In this document: positions 54,834-63,940 of the stretch, one piece after another | Layout: each line of letters opens with the position of its first letter | Position numbering within the stretch: position 1 is the stretch's first letter | From: Candidatus Accumulibacter regalis | GTDB taxonomy: Bacteria > Pseudomonadota > Gammaproteobacteria > Burkholderiales > Rhodocyclaceae | NCBI GenBank assembly: GCA_000585075.1 | Contig: JEMY01000038.1 | Coordinates: 40,721 to 104,720 of the forward strand | Length of the DNA stretch: 64,000 nucleotides | Direction of reading: 5' to 3' | Translations under genes and position numbers: made by a program | The notes under the pieces: generated by a model | The model's database searches: none | What the model was told of the DNA's origin: nothing | What the model saw: only the letters and a program-made list of their open reading frames with translations

Positions 54834-55436
54834 CTACGGGGCAAGCGGTCGGCGTTCGCGCAGCGCCTGCGCCAGCGTTCCGGCGTCGACGTATTCGAGC
54901 TCGCCGCCGACCGGGACGCCACGCGCGATGCGCGAAACGCTGACGCCACGGCTCTTGAGCATTTCGGAGAGGTAGTGGGCGGTCGCTTCGCCCTCGTTGG
55001 TGAAGTTGGTGGCGATGATCACTTCGCGCACCACGCCGTCGCTGGCGCGCGCCAGCAGGCGTTCGAGGTGCAGTTCGCCGGGGCCGATTCCGTCGAGAGG
55101 CGAGACGCGGCCCATGAGCACGTAGTAGAGCCCGGAATAGGCGTGCGTCTGCTCCATCATGTTCATGTCGATCGGCGTTTCGACGACACATAGCTGGCTG
55201 GCGTCGCGCCTGCTCGACAGGCAGCGGCCACAGACCTCGGCCTCGGTCAGCGTGTTGCAACGCTGACAGTGACGCAGTGCGCCGAGCGCGCGCTGCAGGG
55301 CGTCGGCCAGGCGCCCGGCGCCTGCCCGCTCGTTCTGCAACAGGTGGTAGGCCATGCGTTGAGCCGACTTTGGACCAACGCCTGGCAAACAACGCAAAGC
55401 CTCGATCAGCGCTTCGAGGCTCGACGGGGCGTTCAT
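54834..55436 (-). CDS. recR: Recombination protein RecR
   Basis: A 200-residue recombination mediator that works with RecF/RecO. Helix-hairpin-helix ([19 protein letters not shown]), Cys4 zinc finger ([16 protein letters not shown]) and Toprim domain ([21 protein letters not shown]) are in order. Downstream of ybaB and dnaX, the classic dnaX-ybaB-recR operon. Confidence 0.97.
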   Translation of the reverse strand: MNAPSSLEALIEALRCLPGVGPKSAQRMAYHLLQNERAGAGRLADALQRALGALRHCQRCNTLTEAEVCGRCLSSRRDASQLCVVETPIDMNMMEQTHAYSGLYYVLMGRVSPLDGIGPGELHLERLLARASDGVVREVIIATNFTNEGEATAHYLSEMLKSRGVSVSRIARGVPVGGELEYVDAGTLAQALRERRPLAP

Positions 55437-55759
55437 CAGAAGGGCAGTTTCATCCCGGGCGGCAGGTTGAGCCCTGCGGAGAAGCCGGCCATGCGCTCCT
55501 GGGAGAGTTCCTCGGCGCGGCGCATACCGTCGTTCAGCGCGGCCGCAACCAGGTCCTCGAGCATTTCCTTGTCGTCCATCACCGACGCATCGATGCTCAC
55601 CCGGCGCACGTTGTGGCTGCAGGTCATCAACACCTTGACCATACCGGCGCCGGACTGGCCTTCGACTTCAAGCTGGGCCAGCTCGTCCTGCGCCTTCTTC
55701 ATGTTCTCCTGCATCTGCTGAGCCTGTTTCATCAGGCCGGCGATTCCGCCTTTCATCAT
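55436..55759 (-). CDS. ybaB: YbaB/EbfC nucleoid-associated protein
   Basis: A 107-residue DNA-binding protein; the [27 protein letters not shown] start and [10 protein letters not shown] end are typical. It shares one base with recR and follows dnaX by 28 bases. Confidence 0.95.
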   Translation of the reverse strand: MMKGGIAGLMKQAQQMQENMKKAQDELAQLEVEGQSGAGMVKVLMTCSHNVRRVSIDASVMDDKEMLEDLVAAALNDGMRRAEELSQERMAGFSAGLNLPPGMKLPF

Positions 55760-55787
55760 CTTTGGTGCCTCGCTCTGGGGTAGGGGA

Positions 55788-57482
55788 TTAAACGGGTTTT
55801 ATCGACGATTCGATGAGCGTGGCGTCGAACATCTCGATCACCTCGCGTACGAAACCATCCTGCTCGACTGCGGCGATGGCGCGATCCTGGCGCTGACGAC
55901 GATCACGCTGCGCGCTGGCCGCCGGCGTTTCGCCGCTGGTCGCTTCAAGTTCGACAGCCAGTTGCTGCGGGCTGCCGAAATACTCGCCCAGCGCCTGCTG
56001 CAACTTGTCCTGGGCGGGTTTCATCAACAGGTGGCGATGGGCCGGCGCCAGGCGAAGGACGATTCGTCCTCCCTGCCGCTCGCGCAGTTCGCAGTGCTGG
56101 GCAAGCTCGCGCGCCATGCCGCTGACCTTGAGTGCGGCCAGCATCTCGTGCCAGTCGCCGGTCGTTGGCGTCGCTGGCGGCAACGCCGCCGGCGGCACGG
56201 ACGGCGTGGCGACCGCTGCCGCCGGCTGAACGACCGCGACGGGTGTCGAACGGGCGAGCGAAGCGGCGGTTGAAGACCCTGCGGGGGGTGGCGTGCGCGG
56301 CGCGGCTGGCGACGCCAAGACGGCCGACGAGGTCGCTGCCGAACGGTCGGCGACGGCCCTGGTCGCACTCGCTCCGGCACCGGCGTCGTCGCTGGCGAGC
56401 GCCGGGCGAAAGGCGTGCAGGCGTAGCAGGGTCATCACGAAACCGGCCTGCTCGTCGGGCGCCAAAGGCAGTTCCCGACGACCATGGACGGCGATCTGGT
56501 AGGCGAGCTGGACGAACTCGGGGTCGAGGGCGGCGGCCAGCGCCTCGATGCGCAAACGCTCGGGCAGGTCGTCGGCGATCGCCTGCGGCGCCAGCTGGGC
56601 GATCTGCAGGCGGGTGAACAGGGCGGCCATTTCCTGCAGCGCGGCGTCGAACGACAGGCTGCGCGCCGCCATCTCGTCGGCGACGCGCAGCATCGCCGCG
56701 GCGTCGCCGGCGAGAAGGGCGTCGACAATCGACAGCAGGTGGTCGAGATCGACGGCGCCGAGCATCTCGCGCACCTGCGCTTCCTCGACCTTGCCGGCAC
56801 CGTGCGCGATCGCCTGATCGAGCAGGGAGAGCGCATCGCGCATGCTGCCCGCCGCCGAGCGGGCGAGCAGCTGCAGCGCACCGGCGTCGGCGCTGATCGC
56901 CTCGTCTTCGAGGATCTGCTTGAGGTGAGCGGCGATCAGCGGCTGCGTCATCTGCTTGAGGTTGAACTGCAGGCAGCGCGACAGGACGGTCACCGGGATT
57001 TTCTGCGGGTCGGTGGTCGCCAGGATGAACTTGACGTGTTCGGGTGGCTCTTCGAGCGTCTTCAACATGGCGTTGAACGCCGAGTTCGAGAGCATGTGCA
57101 CTTCGTCGATGACATAGACCTTGAAGCGGCCGCGTGTCGGCGCGTACACCGCGTTCTCGAGCAACTGCCGCATTTCGTCGACCTTGGTATTGGTCGCTGC
57201 GTCCACTTCGAGCAGATCGACGAAGCGTCCGCCATCGATTTCCTGACACGCCGAACAACTCCCGCAGGGCGTTGCGCTGACCCCGGCCTCGCAATTGAGT
57301 GCCTTGGCCAGGATGCGCGCCAGCGTCGTCTTGCCGACGCCACGGGTGCCAGTAAACAGATACGCGTGGTGCAGTCGCTGCGCCGTCAGGGCGTGCGTCA
57401 GCGCGCGGACCACGTGCTCCTGGCCGACCAGGCTGGCGAAGTTGCGCGGGCGCCATTTGCGCGCCAGGACTTGGTAACTCAT
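55788..57482 (-). CDS. dnaX: DNA polymerase III subunit gamma/tau
   Basis: A 564-residue clamp-loader ATPase. Walker [12 protein letters not shown] (residues 45-55), zinc-binding [16 protein letters not shown], Walker B-type VIDEVHMLS, and sensor region [23 protein letters not shown] are clear. A Pro/Ala-rich linker precedes the tau C-terminal domain. I see no A-rich slippery site of the E. coli type, so a separate frameshifted gamma form is not evident. Confidence 0.96.
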   Translation of the reverse strand: MSYQVLARKWRPRNFASLVGQEHVVRALTHALTAQRLHHAYLFTGTRGVGKTTLARILAKALNCEAGVSATPCGSCSACQEIDGGRFVDLLEVDAATNTKVDEMRQLLENAVYAPTRGRFKVYVIDEVHMLSNSAFNAMLKTLEEPPEHVKFILATTDPQKIPVTVLSRCLQFNLKQMTQPLIAAHLKQILEDEAISADAGALQLLARSAAGSMRDALSLLDQAIAHGAGKVEEAQVREMLGAVDLDHLLSIVDALLAGDAAAMLRVADEMAARSLSFDAALQEMAALFTRLQIAQLAPQAIADDLPERLRIEALAAALDPEFVQLAYQIAVHGRRELPLAPDEQAGFVMTLLRLHAFRPALASDDAGAGASATRAVADRSAATSSAVLASPAAPRTPPPAGSSTAASLARSTPVAVVQPAAAVATPSVPPAALPPATPTTGDWHEMLAALKVSGMARELAQHCELRERQGGRIVLRLAPAHRHLLMKPAQDKLQQALGEYFGSPQQLAVELEATSGETPAASAQRDRRQRQDRAIAAVEQDGFVREVIEMFDATLIESSIKPV

Positions 57483-57626
57483 GGGCGGATTCTAGCAGAT
57501 GGCATTTGCGGCTCCGGCAGCGGCAAGGGACAGAGGCTGGCGATTTGCGGCCTGCAGAAACGGGGGCATGAACGGAAGCGGCGACGCAAGGAGGGCCGAT
57601 CGGGAGAACGGCGGGCAGAAATGAAG

Positions 57627-57727
57627 GTGGCGAGCCTTACCCCCGGCACTCACATAAGACGGCTGTGGCTGCTTCCTTCCGGACCTGACCAGGTTCACCA
57701 TCCTGCGATGCGGGGAGACCCGCCACG
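57627..57727 (-). ncRNA. ffs: 4.5S RNA (signal recognition particle RNA)
   Basis: The minus strand carries the SRP signature GGTCAGGTCCGGAAGGAAGCAGC within a long hairpin whose ends pair (GTGGCG at 57727-57722 with CGCCAC near 57632-57627). It is a small bacterial SRP RNA without an Alu domain. It lies upstream of dnaX, a common location. Ends are estimated from base pairing. Confidence 0.95.
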
Positions 57728-57742
57728 AAGAATGCTATCACA

Positions 57743-58024
57743 TCAGCCACCGCCGCGTCGGAAATGGCGCTGGAAGTCGGCGATGAACGTGGCCTGCTCT
57801 TCGGCGCTGCCGCCGGAGAAGGCGATCGACACGTCGAGGCGCGGCAATTGCAGGATGCCGACCTGCAGCGCCGGCAAGGGACGGCAGCGGATATCCACGC
57901 TGCGCCCGGCCTGATGCAGCAACCAGCAACCGTCGGCCGGCTGCTGCACCTGCCAGCCGGGCAGCATCGGCTGCAGCTGGCGGCTGAACTCGGGCAGCGC
58001 CAGGGTCATCGCGAATTGCGGCAT
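57743..58024 (-). CDS. Unknown protein, last gene of aor operon
   Basis: A 93-residue soluble protein of no recognised family (VQQPADGCWLLHQAGRSVDIRCRPLPALQVG core). It follows the MoaD-like gene by 15 bases in the same direction, so it is probably the fifth gene of the aldehyde oxidoreductase operon. It may correspond to the small unknown gene at the end of Aromatoleum aor operons, which I cannot verify. Confidence 0.65.
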   Translation of the reverse strand: MPQFAMTLALPEFSRQLQPMLPGWQVQQPADGCWLLHQAGRSVDIRCRPLPALQVGILQLPRLDVSIAFSGGSAEEQATFIADFQRHFRRGGG

Positions 58025-58039
58025 CCGGGGTCCCGGGAT

Positions 58040-58294
58040 CTAGCCGCCGGCAATCGGCGGCCAGATCGCCAGCACATCGCCAGCGGTCAGCGTACGCGCG
58101 CCACGCTCCTGCGGGGGAACGAACTGGCCGTTGAGCAGAACCAGGTGCACCAGGCGCGGCGGCAGCGCCCGGCTGGCGATCAGCGCAGCGACGGTGGTTT
58201 CGTCGGGAACGTCGAGGGCGACGGCGTTGCTGCGCCGCGCTTCCGCCGGCAGGTAGTCCGAAAGAAAGGCGTACAGCTTGAGCGTGATCGGCAT
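58040..58294 (-). CDS. MoaD/ThiS-family sulfur carrier, aor-associated
   Basis: An 84-residue beta-grasp protein ending in the Gly-Gly tail (LAIWPPIAGG) that is activated as a thiocarboxylate. In this operon it probably supplies sulfur for the tungsten-pterin cofactor of the adjacent enzyme. It overlaps the FAD subunit gene by one base. Confidence 0.88.
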   Translation of the reverse strand: MPITLKLYAFLSDYLPAEARRSNAVALDVPDETTVAALIASRALPPRLVHLVLLNGQFVPPQERGARTLTAGDVLAIWPPIAGG

Positions 58295-59544
58295 CAGTGC
58301 GTCGCCGCCAACCCCTTGGCGAGATAGGCTTCACTGAGCAGCAGCGGGTTCTCCAGCAGGCGCGCCTTCCAGTCGCCAAGGCGGACCCGACCCTGGATCA
58401 GGCCGCGCAGGACACCGATGTTCTCGGTGTGACCGATGCTGTTGGCGCCGACCAGTTGCTCGCCGTCGAAGACCAGCCGCAGGTAGCGATACCCGGCTTC
58501 GTCGAGCAGGTGCGCGCTGCTGCAACCCGGGAACTCCTGCCACTGCCCGAAAGAGGTGGAGATCAGGCCCATGGTGTCGAGAACGTTGAAGACGAAGGTG
58601 CCCGGCAGGGCGGCCGCCTGGCCGGCCATGTTCAGCGCGGCAATGCGCGCCTGCTCGACGGCGTCCGGCTGGATGGCATTGACCACGCGACGCCCGGTCG
58701 CGAACTCGACCGCCTCGGCGACGTCACCGGCGGCGTAGATGCCGGCGACGCTGGTCTGCATCGAGTCATTGACGAGAATGCCCTGATCGACGGCGACGCC
58801 GCTGCCGACGAGAAAATCGACGTTCGGCTTGACGCCGGTGGCGTTGATCAGCGCGTCGACCTCGAGGATTTCACCGTCGTCGAGACTGACCCGCAAGGCC
58901 TCGCCCGCCGGTTCGATGGACACCACCCGCCGTGCCGTGCGCACCTGCACGCCCTTGCCTTCGCACCAGCGACGGATCATCGCCCCGGCCACCTCGTCCA
59001 TCATGCGCGGCACCATCCGCTCGCCCATTTCGACGACCGTCAGTTGCGGGCCGCGGGCGGCCAGCGACTCAAGAATGATGCAGCCGATGAAGCCGGCGCC
59101 CATCTGCACAACGCGCGCCCCCGGCGCGACGGCGGCGGCAATCCGGCGCGCGTCGGCCAGGGTCCAGCACGACAGGACCTGTGGCAGGTCGATGCCGGGG
59201 ATCGGCGGCCGTACCGGATGCGCGCCGCTGGCGATCAACAGCCGGTCCCAGGCGAGGGTGCTGCCGTCGCTCAGGGTAACGGTCTGCTGGCCGGCGTCGA
59301 GCGCGGCGGCGCGCCCGTGCAGCAACTTGATGCGTAGGCGTTCGAAGTGATCGGCGTCCTTGCGCAGGTAGGTGCCGGCCTCACCGATCTTGCCGCTCAG
59401 CAGGTAGGGAATGGCCATCCGCGAGTACGGCGGTTCGGCCTCGTCGCCGAGCAGGGTGATTTCGGCCTGCGCGTCGGCGCGGCGCAGCGTCTCGGCGGCA
59501 ACGACCCCGGCCGGGCCGTTGCCGATGATCAGGTGTCTGATCAC
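58294..59544 (-). CDS. aorC: FAD-dependent oxidoreductase subunit of aldehyde oxidoreductase
   Basis: A 416-residue pyridine-nucleotide-disulfide-type flavoprotein. FAD-binding IGNGPAGVVAAETL at the N-terminus, NAD-binding VQMGAGFIGCIILESLA near residue 150, and IYAAGDVAEAVEF near 270 are present; no redox-active disulfide is seen. It likely links the W-enzyme electrons to NAD(P). Position and size fit AorC of Aromatoleum. Confidence 0.87.
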   Translation of the reverse strand: MIRHLIIGNGPAGVVAAETLRRADAQAEITLLGDEAEPPYSRMAIPYLLSGKIGEAGTYLRKDADHFERLRIKLLHGRAAALDAGQQTVTLSDGSTLAWDRLLIASGAHPVRPPIPGIDLPQVLSCWTLADARRIAAAVAPGARVVQMGAGFIGCIILESLAARGPQLTVVEMGERMVPRMMDEVAGAMIRRWCEGKGVQVRTARRVVSIEPAGEALRVSLDDGEILEVDALINATGVKPNVDFLVGSGVAVDQGILVNDSMQTSVAGIYAAGDVAEAVEFATGRRVVNAIQPDAVEQARIAALNMAGQAAALPGTFVFNVLDTMGLISTSFGQWQEFPGCSSAHLLDEAGYRYLRLVFDGEQLVGANSIGHTENIGVLRGLIQGRVRLGDWKARLLENPLLLSEAYLAKGLAATH

Positions 59545-59545
59545 T

Positions 59546-61393
59546 TCACAGCCCCAGACGCGAGCGGGTGGCGGCGGTGGGAACGCCGTCGGGAGTCCAG
59601 CCGCGCAGGCTGTAGTACTCCGGAAGCATCTTGCCGATCTCGGCGACCATGCCTTTCGAGCCGCCGGTCTTGCACGGTTCGTTGAGCAGCCGCGGCGGCA
59701 GCGTGTCGTCCTTGCCGGTGATCCCGGCAGCGAGGTTGAAATCGCGTTCGAGATTCCAGATGCGCTCGCCCATCTGCAACAGCGACTCCTGCGACCACTC
59801 GCCTTCGCACGCCGCCTGAATCTGCGGCTGGATGTCGTTCATCGTCCACGCGAAGGTGGTGAACACGCACAGCCCGCTGGAATCGACGACCGCGGTGGCG
59901 TCCTGGAAGGCCTTGAGCATCTCCGGCTTGCCGGCGGTTTCCCGGGGGTCGGTCTTGACCGGGATGCCGAACACCTCGCTGGAAACCATGTAGCCGCGCA
60001 GATGGCAGGCGCCGCGGTTCGACGTCGCGTAGGCCAGCCCCATTCCCTGCAGGGCGCGCCCGTCGTAGGCCGGGAACTCCTGCCCCTTGACGGTCATCGA
60101 CAGTTCGGGCTTGCCGTACTTCGCACACACGCGCTTCGATCCCTGACCGAGGATCTTGCCGAAGCCTTCGCCACGCGCGGTCATCTCGGCCAGTCTGCAC
60201 AGCGCTTCGGCCGAGCCGAAAGGCGCCTCGAGGCCGATTTCTTCCTTGCTCAGGATGCCCAGGTCGTAGAGCTCCATCACCGCGCCGACGGTGGCCCCGA
60301 AGGAGATCGGGTCCATGCCGTCCTCGTTGCACAGGAGGTTGGCGAACTGCAGCGCTTCCAGGTCGTCGACGCCGTTGGCGCTACCGAGCGCCCACGCGGC
60401 CTCGTATTCGAGGCCGCCGTTGGCCCCCCAGTACTCGGGCTTCGTTTCCACTGAAAAGTGCGTCTCGTCGATGCGCGAAATGCGCCCGCAGGCGATGGTG
60501 CAGCCAAAGCACGCCTGATTGGTGACCAGGTGCGCGCGGCCGTCGCTGGCACGTTTTTCGTGCATCGCTTCGGCGGAAATCTTGCGCGCGCCTTCGAACT
60601 CGACGTCGCGGTGGTTGCGCGTCGGCAGCGCGCCCATCTCGTTGATCACGTTCATCAGCACCTGCGTGCCGTAGGTCGGCAGGCCCTGGCCGGTGACCGC
60701 GTTCTCGGCGAGCACCTTCTTGCCGGCGGTCGCGGCCGCCATGAAGGCCTTGGCATCGGCGATGTTGCCGACGCCGCGCGTACCGCGCACGGCAATCGCC
60801 TTGAGGTTCTTCGAGCCCATCACCGCGCCGACACCGGAACGTCCGGCGGCGCGGTGCAGATCGTTGACGATGGCCGCGAAGAGGACCTGATTCTCACCGG
60901 CGCGACCGATACTCGAAACGCGCAGCAGCGGATCCTGGTGCCGCTTCTTGAGCGTCGCCTCGGTCGACCAGACGGTCGTTCCCCACAGGTCGTCAGCCGG
61001 CAGCAGCTCGGCGCGTTCGTTCTCGATGTGCAGATACACCGGCGTCGGCGCCTTGCCTTCGACGATGATCATGTCCCAGCCGGCGAACTTCAGCTCGGCG
61101 CCAAAGAAACCACCGGAGTTCGAGCAGGCGATGACGCCGGTCAACGGTCCCTTGGTGACCACCGAATAGCGCCCGCCGGTTGAGGCCATCGTTCCGGTCA
61201 GCGGACCGGTGGCGTAGATGATCTTGTTCTCCGGCGACAGCGGATCGACCTTGGGGTCGATTTCACTGACCAGGTACCGGCTGGCCAGCCCGCGCTGGCC
61301 GAGGTACTGCGCCGCCCACTCCATGTTCAGCGCTTCGCTGACACAGCTTCCCTGGGTAAGGTTGACGCGAAGAATCTTGCGAGTCCATGCCAT
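59546..61393 (-). CDS. aorB: Tungsten aldehyde:ferredoxin oxidoreductase, catalytic subunit
   Basis: A 615-residue AOR-family enzyme oxidising aldehydes to acids at a tungsten bis-pterin. Features: MAWTRKILRVNLTQGS start, SGVGAVMGSKNLKAIAVRG, and the 4Fe-4S ligands CFGCTIACG with a fourth Cys in DSSGLCVF. Length matches the family. Located between the polyferredoxin and FAD genes, so it belongs to the multisubunit AorABC type rather than the archaeal single-subunit type. Confidence 0.94.
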   Translation of the reverse strand: MAWTRKILRVNLTQGSCVSEALNMEWAAQYLGQRGLASRYLVSEIDPKVDPLSPENKIIYATGPLTGTMASTGGRYSVVTKGPLTGVIACSNSGGFFGAELKFAGWDMIIVEGKAPTPVYLHIENERAELLPADDLWGTTVWSTEATLKKRHQDPLLRVSSIGRAGENQVLFAAIVNDLHRAAGRSGVGAVMGSKNLKAIAVRGTRGVGNIADAKAFMAAATAGKKVLAENAVTGQGLPTYGTQVLMNVINEMGALPTRNHRDVEFEGARKISAEAMHEKRASDGRAHLVTNQACFGCTIACGRISRIDETHFSVETKPEYWGANGGLEYEAAWALGSANGVDDLEALQFANLLCNEDGMDPISFGATVGAVMELYDLGILSKEEIGLEAPFGSAEALCRLAEMTARGEGFGKILGQGSKRVCAKYGKPELSMTVKGQEFPAYDGRALQGMGLAYATSNRGACHLRGYMVSSEVFGIPVKTDPRETAGKPEMLKAFQDATAVVDSSGLCVFTTFAWTMNDIQPQIQAACEGEWSQESLLQMGERIWNLERDFNLAAGITGKDDTLPPRLLNEPCKTGGSKGMVAEIGKMLPEYYSLRGWTPDGVPTAATRSRLGL

Positions 61394-61405
61394 GGTCGTC
61401 TCTCC

Positions 61406-61879
61406 TCAAACCCGTGCCGCACTGTCGGTCTTTTGCGCCCACTTGCGCATCCGCTCGAGGCCGGTCCAGTCGCTGTCGATATAGGTAATGGCGTCCGTCG
61501 GACAGGCTTCGGCGCAGGCCGGGTCGCCACCGCAGAGGTCGCACTTCTGCACCTTGCCGGTCTCGTGGCTGTAATTGACCGTGCCGAACGGGCAGGCAAT
61601 CGTGCACACCTTGCAGCCGACGCAGACTGCGTCGAGAATCACCTTGGCGCCGGTCGACGCGTCGACCTTGATCGCCTCGACGGGGCAGGCGTTCAGACAC
61701 CAGGCTTCGGCGCACTGGGTGCAGGTGTAGGGAACCTTGCGCCCTTCGTGATGGAAGTCGAAAACCTTGATCAATGACCGCGAGGGGTTGAAGGCCCCGG
61801 TATGCTCGTACGAGCAGGCCATTTCACACTGCAGGCAGCCGGTGCATTTGCCCGGGTCGATGTGCAAGGATTTCTGCAT
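61406..61879 (-). CDS. aorA: Four-cluster polyferredoxin subunit of aldehyde oxidoreductase
   Basis: A 157-residue HycB-like ferredoxin with four Cys groups (CTGCLQCEMAC, CTQCAEAWCLNACP, CVGCKVCTIACP, CDLCGGDPACAEACP), enough for four 4Fe-4S clusters. It would carry electrons from the tungsten site to the FAD subunit. First gene of the operon, 12 bases before the catalytic subunit. Confidence 0.92.
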   Translation of the reverse strand: MQKSLHIDPGKCTGCLQCEMACSYEHTGAFNPSRSLIKVFDFHHEGRKVPYTCTQCAEAWCLNACPVEAIKVDASTGAKVILDAVCVGCKVCTIACPFGTVNYSHETGKVQKCDLCGGDPACAEACPTDAITYIDSDWTGLERMRKWAQKTDSAARV

Positions 61880-62248
61880 GACGTCTCCTCCGTGAACAGA
61901 TCGATGAGATTCTGCTGAATGACGCCGCAGTCCTCTTTTCCCGCTGCGACTGACTGATCACTATAGGCAATCGCCGACACTTGTAAAAGTTGCGCTGCAG
62001 CAATTGGTCGGGGGCGGCGGCTCGCGAGCTCGGATGGCGATTGCGCAGCGCGCCGGCCTGGCATGTGCGCTCGCAACAACTACGCTGTAAAGATTTGATC
62101 GCGGTTTGTGATAAGCGTGATTTCAGCTAGCATTGTTTTTTTGCTGCGCTGCAGCATGTGAAGGTCAACGGATGTCGTCGCGAGACGTTAGAGTGCGCAT
62201 TGGCGCAAATCCGCCAGGCATCCCGCCACGAAAAAAAAGGAATCATGT
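61880..62248. other. Intergenic region between aorA and DUF3422 gene
   Basis: A 369-base region between divergent genes. Besides the aor promoter, TTGTGA (62105-62110) and TAGCAT (62127-62132) spaced by 16 bases could be the plus-strand promoter for the DUF3422 gene. An AAGGAA site precedes that gene. Nothing else is recognised. Confidence 0.45.
61960..61987 (-). promoter_or_regulatory. Sigma70 promoter of aor operon
   Basis: On the minus strand TTTACA (61987-61982) and TATAGT (61965-61960) are separated by 16 bases, each matching five of six consensus bases. The predicted start site gives a leader of about 75 bases to aorA. Confidence 0.65.
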
Positions 62249-63532
62249 GTGACGAAACCAAGCAATCACCCGCTGCGCTTTGCGCTCAACTACGAGCTGC
62301 ATGCCCGCCCCCCGGAAGCGCTGAGCATCCCCGAGCAGGCGTCGTATCTGGCGCTGGCCACCGATCCCGCGGACAGGCAAGCCGAGTACGACAGCATCGT
62401 CGAGCTATGCACGCGCTACGGCGTCCCTGCGCCGGCACCCGAGGTCAATCACTTCAAGGTCGATCTGGGCACCTTCCGGCTCAAGTGGGAGCGGCGCGCC
62501 GAGTGCAGCAGCTACACCTTCTTCCGCCAGGGCGAGTCCGGCGAACCCTTTGCCCAGCCGGTAATCGCCAGCGTGCCGCGGGCCTGGCTCGACCAGCTGC
62601 CGGGGCAGGTGCTGGTGGCAGCACACGTCGCGCTGCGCAAGGCACCGGCGGCCACGCCGGACAGCGACGAGCTGGCCAGCCTGTTCGAAGGCAACCTGCT
62701 CGTCGGCGGCCGCGTCGGTGACGGCGTCGCCAACGTGCGCGCCGACTTTCGTATTCACGCGGACGGCTTCAGCCGCTTCCTGATCGACGACATCAGCCTT
62801 ACCCCGCGCCAGGCGGGACGAATGGTGCAGCGCCTGCTGGAGGTAGAAACCTATCTGATGCGCGCGCTGCTCACCCTCCCGGTCGCCAGGGCCACCCTGC
62901 CGGTGCTGGCCGATGCCGACCGCCAACTCTCGGCGCTGCTCAACGAAATGGTTGACGTCAGCAGTGAAGACGAACCCGCTCTCCTCGACCGGCTGACGCG
63001 GCTTGCCGCCGTCGTCGAGGGGACGATTTCGTCCACTCTGGGCAAGATTTGCGCGGCGCGCGCGTACCAGGATCTGGTCGAACGCCGCCTTGCCGAACTG
63101 CGTGAGGTGCGTGTGGAAGGCGTGCAACCCATCGGCGAATTTGTCAAGCGCCGCCTGCTGCCGGCGATGAGCACCTGCGAAACCGTCGCCAGGCTCCAGG
63201 ACAGCCTGTCGGAACGGATCAGTCGCGCCAGCGAGATGTTGCGCACGCGCGTCGACATCGCCTTGCAGCGGCAGAACCAGTCGCTGCTCAGCACCGCCGC
63301 CCGACGCGCGAAACTGCAGTTGCGTCTGCAGGAGACGGTGGAAGGATTGTCGGTGGCCGCGGTCAGCTACTACGTGGTCGGCCTGGTCGGCTATGCCGCC
63401 AAGGCCATCAAGGCCGCTGGCGCGCCGGTCAATCCGGAGATCGTCACCGGGATCGCGATTCCGATCGTGGTGATCGTCGCCGCGCTCGGCGTGCGCCATA
63501 TCCGGCAGCTGGTGCAGCGCGCGGTCACTTGA
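62249..63532 (+). CDS. DUF3422 family protein
   Basis: A 427-residue protein of the DUF3422 family, function unknown. The N-terminal HPLRFALNYELHARPPEAL signature is clear. The middle is helical (likely coiled coil near residues 300-360). Two hydrophobic helices near the C-terminus (AVSYYVVGLVGYAAKAI; IVTGIAIPIVVIVAALGV) indicate an inner-membrane anchor. GTG start. Confidence 0.92.
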   Translation: MTKPSNHPLRFALNYELHARPPEALSIPEQASYLALATDPADRQAEYDSIVELCTRYGVPAPAPEVNHFKVDLGTFRLKWERRAECSSYTFFRQGESGEPFAQPVIASVPRAWLDQLPGQVLVAAHVALRKAPAATPDSDELASLFEGNLLVGGRVGDGVANVRADFRIHADGFSRFLIDDISLTPRQAGRMVQRLLEVETYLMRALLTLPVARATLPVLADADRQLSALLNEMVDVSSEDEPALLDRLTRLAAVVEGTISSTLGKICAARAYQDLVERRLAELREVRVEGVQPIGEFVKRRLLPAMSTCETVARLQDSLSERISRASEMLRTRVDIALQRQNQSLLSTAARRAKLQLRLQETVEGLSVAAVSYYVVGLVGYAAKAIKAAGAPVNPEIVTGIAIPIVVIVAALGVRHIRQLVQRAVT

Positions 63533-63835
63533 CGGGTTTGCTCCAGGTCCTGGTTTCGAGGGTGAAGATCCCGGTGGGGCCGATCAGGAAGTGGTCGATG
63601 TTGAAGCCATCGCCCGTGAGGTCGTGGAAGACGTGATAGCCGTCCTCCCGCAGGCGCTCCAGGAACTGGCCGACCGCTCGTTCTCCTTCAATGCCTTGGT
63701 GGAGTGCGTGGAAGCGGAGCCGCAAGCGCCAGAATCTCCATGCGACAAACGCCAGCAAACCGAGGGCGAACGGCGAGAAGAGTTTAGGCTGGGGTCGCCG
63801 ATCGGTGTAATAGCTCCACCACTCCAGCGACGTTA
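63525..63835 (-). pseudogene. Truncated NERD-domain protein
   Basis: The minus strand encodes EWWSYYTDRRPQPKLFSP, a membrane helix (LGLLAFVAWRFWRLRL), then the start of a nuclease-related NERD domain (GERAVGQFLERL, FNIDHFLIGPTGIFTLETRTWSKP) that stops abruptly after about half a domain, overlapping the DUF3422 stop. No start codon is found before a 23-bp tandem repeat interrupts the 5' end. Both ends therefore look lost. Confidence 0.7.
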
Positions 63836-63881
63836 CTAGTGTAGTGTCTCGATAATGCCTAGTGTAGTGTCTCGATAATGC
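63836..63881. repeat. Two perfect tandem 23-bp repeats
   Basis: The 23-base unit at 63836-63858 (starting CTAGTGTAGTGTCTCG) is repeated exactly at 63859-63881. It lies between the broken NERD gene and a new plus-strand gene. It could be the terminal region of an insertion sequence or transposase-binding sites; two copies without spacers are not a CRISPR. Confidence 0.85.
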
Positions 63882-63940
63882 CTTTACATGCAAATGGCTT
63901 GATCTATACTTCAGGCAACTACTGCGTGGAGGACAGAGCG

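Noticed and set aside
55788..57482. Programmed frameshift in dnaX
   Set aside because: I saw no A-rich slippery heptamer of the E. coli type followed by a near stop, so a gamma-producing frameshift is not supported.
63836..63881. Two 23-bp repeats as a CRISPR array
   Set aside because: Copies are directly adjacent without spacers and only two are present.
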